Below are positions 26,418-34,020 of a DNA stretch of 64,000 bases, piece by piece. The stretch is taken from assembly GCA_963831705.1 (NCBI GenBank), contig CAWHRE010000005.1, positions 248,001 to 312,000 of the forward strand. Direction: 5' to 3'. A model generated the notes under the pieces. The model did not search any database, was not told the DNA's origin, and saw nothing but the letters and a program-made list of their open reading frames with translations. The position numbers were made by a program, and so were the translations under genes. Source of the stretch: DASQPR01 sp963831705. Its GTDB lineage: Bacteria > Actinomycetota > Actinomycetes > Mycobacteriales > Micromonosporaceae. How positions within the stretch are numbered: position 1 is the first letter of the stretch; every line of letters begins with the position of its first letter.

Positions 26418-29228
26418 CTAATTCGTTGTGCTGTCGCCGCCGGTTTCGGTCTGTTCGCGTAGTGCGACGGCAAGTTCGGCGCGAGATGTCACACCCAGCT
26501 TCGCGAACGCGTGCCGTAGGTGCGTGCTGACTGTGTGCGGCGAGAGCGATAGAGCGGCCGCGACTTCACGGTTCGTGGCCCCGTCCACGACGAGCCGGAC
26601 GACGTCCTGCTGCGCCCGGGTGAGGCGACCATCGGTGGCGTGCGAGTCGGGTTCCGGACCGAGGATCGCGCGGGGTCGGCGTACGCCCAGGTCGCGCAGG
26701 TGTCGTCGGATGCGTGCTGCCTGACGTTCCGCGCCCAAGGCGACCGTCAGCGCCAGCGCCTCGTCCAGAGCCGCGATTGCGCGGGCCGGTGACGATTCCA
26801 GAGCGGCCGCGTCTTGCAGCGCATTCACCAGCGGTAGCACCCGCCTGACCGGACGGAGTACGTCGATCGCCCGGCCGATGGTGTCGATGTCCTCGTCGTA
26901 GAGGCCGCGGCAGTGCAGCGCCATCGCTACGAACAGAGGAATCTCGTGATTGATCTTCGCGCGGGTCTCGGCGAGGTCGAGCACCCGCGTGGCAATGTCC
27001 GTGCGACCGCCCCGGCGTGCGATTCGCAACATCGTGGGGGCGTCGGCTGGCTCGGCGAACTGCATCTCCGGCATTTCCGAGCCGGCGAACGCGTACGGCG
27101 CGATCGCTTCCGCCAACAGCTGCGCGGCGCGTTCCGCCTCCCCGACGCCGTCCGCAGTGATGGATTCGATCCACCAACCCATTGATCGCACCAGGACTGA
27201 GTCGTCCCGGGTCATCGAGCGGACTCGTTCGGTGGCTCGTCGCACCTGCTCCGGGTCGCCCATCGCCAAGGCCGCCCGGCAGAACACCACTCCCGCCGAA
27301 GCGGCGGCGATGTTATCCATCTGGGCGCCCTCCACTTCGGCCAGTGCGGCGTCGGCCGTCGCGAGGGCGTCCGCCAGCCGACCTCCATCGAGGAGGACCT
27401 TGGACCTGGCCAGACGCAACTGACGCCCGAAGGTCACGTCGTTGCTGCGGACCGCCTCGGCGACACCCCGGTCGATCTCCGCGAAGGCCGCGTCGACGGC
27501 ACCGACATGCGAGAGCAGCAGCGGGAGCCACGTCACCGCGACCCAGTGCCGATGTTTGTCGTCGAGTCGACGCGCCAGCACTTCGGCGCGGTTAGCCATC
27601 ACGAGCGCGCCCGACCAATCGCAGGCCAGCGTTCGCACGTAGGACGCGGCGAGCAGAACGGCGCTGGCAGCCGCATCGTCGATGCCCTCGTCGAGAAGTG
27701 CGAGCGCCCGAGGCAACTCCGCCAAAGACTTCTCCGGACGCCCGGCGAGACCGAGGTTGACGAGGCGGTGCGCCCGCAGCGCGGCCTCGGTCGATCGCGA
27801 CGTCGGCCCGGCAGCCAGGCCGGCGTCGGCATGCCACACCGCCTGAGTGAACGACTGCTGGCCGATCACCTCGCTGAGCTGGAGATGCAGGATGGCGGCG
27901 TCGTTGGCGTCGAATCCGGAGCGCGTCTGCTCCCGCTCGGCCACTAGGCGAGCGCCCGAGAGGTCGCCGCTGCGGCTGAGGGCGAACACCGCTCGTCGTA
28001 CCAGTGCGAACCGTTGGCTCCAGGCTGGCGGCGCGAGTTCGACGGCACGGCGAAGAATCTGGGCAGATTCGGCCGGACATGTCTTGGATAACTCGGTAGC
28101 GGCGCGATCGAGTAGCCGAACCGTATCGACATCGCCAGCCTCTGCCACCGCGAGCAGTGCCGTCACGCGAGGATCGTCGTGGTCATGGAGGTCCGGCAGC
28201 GTCAACAGACGTCGTCGCAGCGATCGCAGGAGCACCGGCGGAAGCTCGTCTCGGGCGGCCTCACGGACGAACTCGTGCGGGAACAGCAGGTAATCGCCGT
28301 CCGGCACTAGTAAGCCGTCCGCGATCAGGGCCTGGGCTTGCCGATGTACCGCTTCGCCCGGCCGACCGAGCGCGGCGGCGGCGACGCCGACGGTGAACCG
28401 CGTGCCGAGCAGCGATGCCACGGCCAGCAGACGCTGCGTGTCCTCGGGCAGCGCAAGCAGCCGGGCGGCAAGGTCGTGCCGGAGTCGCACCGGGACGAAC
28501 TCGCCGGAAGGGCCACCCGCGGCGGCGGGCAACTCGTCCAGAAGCCCGCGGAACAGCGCGTTCAACTGCCGGGGCTGACGATTGGTCAGCCGGCTCAAGC
28601 GGACCGGGTCCAGTGCATCCGCAACTCCGAGCGCAGTGGCGAGGCGTTGGACCGCGTCATCGTCGAGGGGTTCGAGCTGGATCGTCCGGCAGCCGCTCGG
28701 GAGCGGGTCGCCCGGGCGTAGTGCCGCGAGGAGCCAGAGGATGGGGACGTCCGCCAGGATCGGCGCCAACTGCCGGACCGCTGACGCCGACTGCGGGTCG
28801 ACGCCATCGACGTCGTCGATGACAATCACGATCGGACCGTCCGCGGACAGCCGCCGAAGGTGCGCGGCGATCTCCGGAACCACGGACGCGTCCGAACCCG
28901 TGGCGAGCTCGTCCAGATCGACGAGCGGCATCGATCCCGAGGTCAGGGCGGCCAGCATGGCCCCGTAAGGCACGTTCGGGCCGTACGAGACACCGGAACG
29001 AGCCACCCGGAAGCCACCACGTGCCGCGATCCCAGCCGAAATCACTGTCATCGTGGTGCGGCCGGAACCCGGCGGGCCGATGAAGGCGACCGTCGCGCCG
29101 GCGCCGCGTCCGACACTGTCGATGACGGTCTCCGCCGCCTCGATACACAGCTCGCGGCCCTCGATCACCGCGCCGGCTTCGTTCGATGCCGGGCTGGGCC
29201 CGCTGGGATTATTCGTCTCCGGAGGCAA
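26418..29228 (-). CDS. Large LuxR-family ATP-binding regulator (LAL-like), copy 1
   Basis: 936 residues. An NTPase-like domain at the N-terminus has a P-loop GPPGSGRTT (residues 51-59) in which the usual Lys is Arg57; Walker B is IVIVIDDVDGVD. A long TPR-like helical middle follows (residues about 330-850), and a C-terminal LuxR HTH (LTRAQQDVVRLVVDGATNRE, VAAALSLSPHTVSTHL). LAL proteins activate pathway operons after ligand binding. The start is a TTG at 29228, overlapping the upstream copy by 20 bases, so the two are likely one operon. Confidence 0.88.
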   Translation of the reverse strand: MPPETNNPSGPSPASNEAGAVIEGRELCIEAAETVIDSVGRGAGATVAFIGPPGSGRTTMTVISAGIAARGGFRVARSGVSYGPNVPYGAMLAALTSGSMPLVDLDELATGSDASVVPEIAAHLRRLSADGPIVIVIDDVDGVDPQSASAVRQLAPILADVPILWLLAALRPGDPLPSGCRTIQLEPLDDDAVQRLATALGVADALDPVRLSRLTNRQPRQLNALFRGLLDELPAAAGGPSGEFVPVRLRHDLAARLLALPEDTQRLLAVASLLGTRFTVGVAAAALGRPGEAVHRQAQALIADGLLVPDGDYLLFPHEFVREAARDELPPVLLRSLRRRLLTLPDLHDHDDPRVTALLAVAEAGDVDTVRLLDRAATELSKTCPAESAQILRRAVELAPPAWSQRFALVRRAVFALSRSGDLSGARLVAEREQTRSGFDANDAAILHLQLSEVIGQQSFTQAVWHADAGLAAGPTSRSTEAALRAHRLVNLGLAGRPEKSLAELPRALALLDEGIDDAAASAVLLAASYVRTLACDWSGALVMANRAEVLARRLDDKHRHWVAVTWLPLLLSHVGAVDAAFAEIDRGVAEAVRSNDVTFGRQLRLARSKVLLDGGRLADALATADAALAEVEGAQMDNIAAASAGVVFCRAALAMGDPEQVRRATERVRSMTRDDSVLVRSMGWWIESITADGVGEAERAAQLLAEAIAPYAFAGSEMPEMQFAEPADAPTMLRIARRGGRTDIATRVLDLAETRAKINHEIPLFVAMALHCRGLYDEDIDTIGRAIDVLRPVRRVLPLVNALQDAAALESSPARAIAALDEALALTVALGAERQAARIRRHLRDLGVRRPRAILGPEPDSHATDGRLTRAQQDVVRLVVDGATNREVAAALSLSPHTVSTHLRHAFAKLGVTSRAELAVALREQTETGGDSTTN

Positions 29229-31875
29229 GGGCTCTGGTCAACTCCACCCGTGAGCGGACGCCGAGTTTGCGGAACGCGCTCCGCAGGTGGGACGCGACCG
29301 TGTTCGGCGAGAGAAACAACATCGCGGCCGTCTCCCGGTTGGACGCCCCAGCCGCGACCATGGCAACCACGCGCTCCTCGGCGGGTGTGAGCGTCAGCCG
29401 GCGATGCAGAACCTCGTGTCGCAGTCGGGTACGGACGGCTCCTCGCTCGCGCAACCGGCGGCTCACCCGGGCTGCGTCGGCGCTCGCTCCTGCCGCCTCC
29501 ATCATGTGGAGCGAGTCCCGCAGCAGGTCGCAGGCGGAATCGTCGTTGACGGTCACGTCCGCAAGGTCTTCGACGACGTTCGCTCGTACGAGGGCGCGCG
29601 GATGAGCCTGGAGCAACCGGGACGCCTCCAGCAGCAGGACCGGATCGCGTTGCGCCAACCCTTGGGCATGAGTCGCGATTGCGGTCAAGAACCGCAATTC
29701 TGGGCTCCGCGTCGCCAGCGATATCGCGGTGTTGACGGCGAACCGGGCCAGTTCGTCGTCGCCGACGGCGTTCGCCAGTCGTACCAGCATCGGTAGTTCC
29801 GCTGGATCCCAATACGGCCACTCCAGGCCCCGGCCCGGGCGAAATACCTGCCAGGCGTACCCAGCCGCGGCGGTGGTGTTGCCGTCTGCAGCCTTAAGCC
29901 TGGCTAGCAGCCAAATCGCGGTCGCGCGGACCGGGCCAGTTTCCCGTGCGGCCATGCCAGCGGCCAGCTGCAGGATCCGCGCTGCGGCGGCGACATCGCG
30001 CGCCCGGACGACGCAGTCGCCGGCCGTGACCAACGCGATCATGTCCGCGAGGTTCGCGTATAGGCCCGTTCGGTTACTGGCCAGCACTCGGTCAGCGTGG
30101 GTCTGCGCCCGACTCAGATCGCCGGCGAGGTAAGCCAGTCGGGCCTGCACGGCATCGGCCAGGCGGGGCGACGCTCCCAGAGGCACCCGCAACGCACGGT
30201 CGAGGTCCGCAGTGGCATCGTCGATCTGGCCGATGGCACCCAGAAGCAGGGCGCGATGGAGTGTCGCCGGCCGTGTCTCGGCGACGGTGTGCGACTCGGC
30301 AGCGCTGCGCGCATCCGCGAGCCCGATCGCCGTACCCGCGAGTTCAACTGCGGCGGACCACCGCAGTGCCTGCACGGACTCCACCGACTCGCGCATGGTC
30401 CGGTAGAGGCCCGCGACCGTGTCGTCGACTGCCGGTTGTCGCGGAGGGGCGGGACGAACACCGGACATGCTGCCGGTCAGCGCCGCGAACGCCTCCATGC
30501 GCGCGGCGATCAGATCGAACCGGCGCGCCGGGTCATGCTCGGCGCTCAACGCGATCGCGTCGACCACCTCGATCGCGTCCGTGAAGGAACTCTCGATCGC
30601 CAGTAAGGTCGCGATCGACTGCAGCGCCCGACAGCCACGAACACCGCCGGAATCCGCGAGATCAAGGGCCGCCTGCCGCTCGCCGGACAGCCACAGCAGC
30701 CGAACCGCGTCCGCGTGTCGAGCGATCCAACCGGCTGCCGTCACGGGCGTCAGGTCGAGCGCGCGGCGCGACCATCGGACCGCGTCGCCCATGCACGACG
30801 TGGCTACGGCCGCCGCCTGAAGAATGCCAGAAGCTGCGGCGTCGCCCGGGTCGGCCACGTCGAAAAGCTGGTCGGCCACGTCGATCGGCGAGGCCCCCCG
30901 CGCCAGCTGGACGTCGACGCGACGGCGGCTCAGATGACGGAAACGCTCCGGGGACAGATCAGATGCGACAACAAGGCGTGTTATTTCCTGGGCGAACCGG
31001 ATGGTATCGCCGCTCTCCACCCAGACGCCACAGCCAAGGAGATCCGCTGCGGCCCCGATCACGGACACCGGATCGCGCTGCAGTACGTCGGCGACCTCGG
31101 CCACGGTGAACGGCTCCTGAATGACCGAGGCCTCGGTGAACAGCCACTGCGCTGCTGTGGGCGCCGACGCGATGACCCGATGGACGGCCGCGTGCACCGT
31201 CTCCGGAAGGCCCGTGCCGGCGTGGGCGGGAGCGCCGTCGCGGAGGCCGGTGAGCAGTGGCAGGAGCAGCGCCGGCGCACCACCGGCTTGTGCCGCAATC
31301 GGAATGGCCGAGGGCATTTCAAGATCGTGGACGATCTCATCGACCGCCTCGGCCGTCAGCGCCGGCACCGAGATCTGCCGGACGCCTGCTGTCTTGGCAA
31401 GACTGTCGAGGGCATCGGTGATATCAAGCCGATGGTGCCCGCGGGCCGTCGCCACGAGCCACAGGATCGGTAGCTCAGCCAAGTCGATCGGAAAGGCTCG
31501 CAGCCCCGCCAACACGAGCGGATCCAGCTGGGGCAGGTCATCGATCGTAATCAGGAGCGGATTCCGACGCGCCGACGCCCTGAGCCACTGTCGCCACGCG
31601 TGCAGCCGTCTGAAGGGGTCAATCAGGTTGCTGTCGACGTCGGGTCCGGCCGGGAAACCGTGCGCCACCCGAATGCCACGGCTGGCTGCTAGACCCTGCG
31701 CTTCGACCAGCAGGCGACTCAGGCCCACTCCGGACGCGCCAGTCAGAACCGTTACGCAGCCACCGGCCCGACGCACACCGGATAAAACGTCTGAAAGCTC
31801 CTGAATGATCTCGGCACGACCGCGAAGCGGGGTTTGCGTCAACGCCACGATCGGTCGCAACCCAACCGTTCTCAC
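29209..31875 (-). CDS. Large LuxR-family ATP-binding regulator (LAL-like), copy 2
   Basis: 888 residues from GTG 31875 (VRTVGLRPIV), preceded by a G-rich RBS; an in-frame GTG at 31917 would add 14. Same architecture as its neighbour: degenerate P-loop GASGVGLS (Lys replaced by Leu52), Walker B LLITIDDLPQLD, helical repeats, then the HTH (LTPAEERVVAMVAAGASNRE, TAAMLFLSPNTVASHL). Probably a tandem duplicate, now diverged. First gene of the minus-strand set 31875 to 24577. Confidence 0.88.
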   Translation of the reverse strand: MRTVGLRPIVALTQTPLRGRAEIIQELSDVLSGVRRAGGCVTVLTGASGVGLSRLLVEAQGLAASRGIRVAHGFPAGPDVDSNLIDPFRRLHAWRQWLRASARRNPLLITIDDLPQLDPLVLAGLRAFPIDLAELPILWLVATARGHHRLDITDALDSLAKTAGVRQISVPALTAEAVDEIVHDLEMPSAIPIAAQAGGAPALLLPLLTGLRDGAPAHAGTGLPETVHAAVHRVIASAPTAAQWLFTEASVIQEPFTVAEVADVLQRDPVSVIGAAADLLGCGVWVESGDTIRFAQEITRLVVASDLSPERFRHLSRRRVDVQLARGASPIDVADQLFDVADPGDAAASGILQAAAVATSCMGDAVRWSRRALDLTPVTAAGWIARHADAVRLLWLSGERQAALDLADSGGVRGCRALQSIATLLAIESSFTDAIEVVDAIALSAEHDPARRFDLIAARMEAFAALTGSMSGVRPAPPRQPAVDDTVAGLYRTMRESVESVQALRWSAAVELAGTAIGLADARSAAESHTVAETRPATLHRALLLGAIGQIDDATADLDRALRVPLGASPRLADAVQARLAYLAGDLSRAQTHADRVLASNRTGLYANLADMIALVTAGDCVVRARDVAAAARILQLAAGMAARETGPVRATAIWLLARLKAADGNTTAAAGYAWQVFRPGRGLEWPYWDPAELPMLVRLANAVGDDELARFAVNTAISLATRSPELRFLTAIATHAQGLAQRDPVLLLEASRLLQAHPRALVRANVVEDLADVTVNDDSACDLLRDSLHMMEAAGASADAARVSRRLRERGAVRTRLRHEVLHRRLTLTPAEERVVAMVAAGASNRETAAMLFLSPNTVASHLRSAFRKLGVRSRVELTRALASGDE

Positions 31876-32547
31876 GCTGCCACCCCCTACCGTGTCAGTG
31901 ATCTTCCGTGGCCGCACCGGGCGGACACCCCGACACTCCCACTATCCCTCGAAGCCGTCATCACGTGTTTGAAGTAATCGAGACCCAATCACCAGAGCGA
32001 TCGGCAGCTAAGAGAGGCCGTTAATCGGCCGCTCAACCGCAAGAGACACAGCGATGCCGATCTGCACCGTTCACTCCACGCGTGGCTCCGACAGTCTGGC
32101 GTGCGGAGGTACCGATGCCCTGCTCGTCAATGCCAGAGGTTGCGAGAAGCAAGCCGGAGCGGAGCCCGAGATTCGTCGCGGGCCTCGCTCCTTTGCAACT
32201 ACGCCGCAGCGTCGGCCGGCTGGTGGCGGTTGATCCGCTGCGGTAGATCGCTGACGAATCCCTCCGGCAGTTCCACGTCGAGAAGCCCTGATCTGCGCGC
32301 CGACGCAGTGCCGCCGTGGCCGAAGGCCTAGGGTAAGCACGGCGGATGGCGCGCACGGCCCGCCAGGGCCGTCTTGAGGACCGTACGGAAGGCCTCCACC
32401 GTATGGCCGGCAGCGAGGGAGCCTGTAGCCAGGAATGTAGCCGGGACGATCCCGAAGGCTCGGGACTTAGCGAGACTGTCGGGACGCCATGATGGGAACG
32501 ACCCCGACGAATGGTCTGAGGCGTTGACCGCGAGACGCCTGAGCCAC
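31876..32547. other. Non-coding stretch before att copy 3
   Basis: 672 bp with the likely promoter of the LuxR pair near its left side and otherwise only short unsupported frames on both strands. A piece around 32350-32500 reads as possible protein remnants in several frames; I cannot assign it. Confidence 0.5.
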
Positions 32548-32591
32548 GGCTCATAACCCAGAGGTCGCAGGTTCAAATCCTGTCCCCGCTA
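32548..32591 (+). repeat. att copy 3 (attR-like, right end of the island)
   Basis: 44 bases identical to the start of copies 1 and 2, then ACAC instead of CCAC, and a related hairpin at 32599-32630 (AAACGCCCTTCC...GGGAGGGC). The CCA end is lost (CTAACA), as expected for a copy no longer under tRNA selection. Confidence 0.9.
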
Positions 32592-32846
32592 ACACAAGAA
32601 ACGCCCTTCCAGAGATCATTTGGGAGGGCACTTCTGCGTCCCGTCTGCATCTCGCCCAGTGCGGCCGTTTGTCGTGACGGCTGACCGCGGGGGCCATCTT
32701 CGCTAGGCTTCGATAGATCGGAAAATTGGGCGTGCCTACCCTTTACGGGGCCGCCGCTGCCCGGACTTCACCAGGGATTTCTCACGCCTGCCGATCCGTC
32801 AAGCACATCCGTTGGCAGCGACCAGACAGCCACCCCTGGGGGCGCA

Positions 32847-33836
32847 ATGTCGAACCACTACAGCGCGGCCAATCTTCAGTTTCCCGGCGACGACGCACGC
32901 CTGGACTTCACGGATCTGTTCGTCTTCGCGGCACCGGACAATCCCGGGACCACCGTGCTGATCATTGATCTGAATCCGTACACGACCGGCATGAGCGCGA
33001 TGCCGCCGTTCCTGATGAAGTCGGAGTTTCACCCCGACGGAATCTACCGGATCAATATCGACACCAATGGCGACGCACAGGCCGACGCGGCGTTTACGTT
33101 CGTGTTCTCCGAACTCAAGGACGGTCGGCAGACCGGTACCGCCTACTTCGCCACTGGAGCCGATGCGCGCCAGCCCGAGCCCGCCGGCGAGGTGCTCATC
33201 ACCGACACTCCGGTCGGCTTCGACGCCACCGCGCAACCGGTCCAGGCGGGGCCGGTACGCCTGTTCATCGGCGTACGCAGTGATCCGTTCTTCGCGGATG
33301 CGGACGGTTCGTTTCACGGATTCCAGTGGACCGGTGAGGACGCCTTCGCCAACCGCAACATCCTGTCCATCGCGCTCGAGGTGCCCAACGACATGCTGAG
33401 CACCGACCCGTCGATAGGCGTGTGGGCCTCGGTCGGCGTGCGCCGCGACGGCGCGATCATCCAGGTCGACCGCGGCGGGCATCCGACCATCAATCCGTTC
33501 GTCAACCCGAACAACATCAAGAACGAGTACAACCTCCGGCCACCAGCCGACGACATCGAGAACTACCTGGAATTGTGGTCGAAGCTCTTGGAAGGCAACG
33601 GATACCCGGCCGCGGAGGCAGACGCGGCGGCGCGCATCGTGCTGCCCGACATCCTGCATTACGACCGTGGTCGGCCGGCCGCCTATCCCAACGGCCGCGC
33701 CGTGACCGATGACGTTTTCAGCGCCCGTTTCGCCTGGCTGACTCACGGAAGAGTCGGCCCCGACGGCCTCAAGCCACACGACGACATGCTGTCCGATTTC
33801 CCGTTCCTCGGGTTGCCCAACCTGTATCCGGTCTGA
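32847..33836 (+). CDS. DUF4331 family protein
   Basis: 329 residues starting MSNHYSAANLQFPGDDARLD. The family hallmarks are DFTDLFVFAAPDNPGTTVLI near the start, LNPYTTG, and a long beta-rich body with GGHPTINPFVNPNN near the middle. No signal peptide. DUF4331 function is unknown; members are often found in bacteria under oxidative stress studies, but no role can be read here. First chromosomal gene after the island; 207 bp upstream hold no gene. Confidence 0.85.
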   Translation: MSNHYSAANLQFPGDDARLDFTDLFVFAAPDNPGTTVLIIDLNPYTTGMSAMPPFLMKSEFHPDGIYRINIDTNGDAQADAAFTFVFSELKDGRQTGTAYFATGADARQPEPAGEVLITDTPVGFDATAQPVQAGPVRLFIGVRSDPFFADADGSFHGFQWTGEDAFANRNILSIALEVPNDMLSTDPSIGVWASVGVRRDGAIIQVDRGGHPTINPFVNPNNIKNEYNLRPPADDIENYLELWSKLLEGNGYPAAEADAAARIVLPDILHYDRGRPAAYPNGRAVTDDVFSARFAWLTHGRVGPDGLKPHDDMLSDFPFLGLPNLYPV

Positions 33837-33970
33837 TCGCCGACCGGCGGCTGGGCTGAGGCGCAATGCACCCGGGCAATCTCGTCCGACCGGTCGCGCT
33901 GAAGACCCGCCGTCGTCGTGTGGATTCTGGGTGAACTGCGAGTGCCGGACCACCAGGACCGAGAAAGTAT

Positions 33971-34006
33971 CGAGGGCGCCTCTCCACTCGTGGAGAAGCG
34001 CCCTCG
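33971..34006. terminator. Bidirectional terminator between convergent genes
   Basis: CGAGGGCGC/TCTCCA pairs with TGGAGA/GCGCCCTCG around a CTCG loop, with single-base bulges (C and A) at the junction. It lies between the stops of DUF4331 and the surface protein. Confidence 0.8.
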
Positions 34007-34020
34007 ATCGGTGATTCCGC

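Larger units (their letters stand above)
24039..32591. mobile_element. Element B: remnant element between att copies 2 and 3
   Basis: About 8.5 kb bounded by 44-bp direct repeats. Its left end repeats element A's layout (att followed by an integrase reading toward it), but only the last ~50 residues of integrase remain and no replication or transfer gene is present. Cargo is two hydrolases and two LuxR-type regulators. It is either a decayed element or accretion of cargo between tandem att sites. Confidence 0.72.

Noticed and set aside
32328..32576. Possible gene fragment reading SLAKSRAFGIVPATFLATGS before att copy 3
   Set aside because: Too short and without a recognisable family; it runs through the att repeat, so it is probably chance or an unidentifiable remnant.
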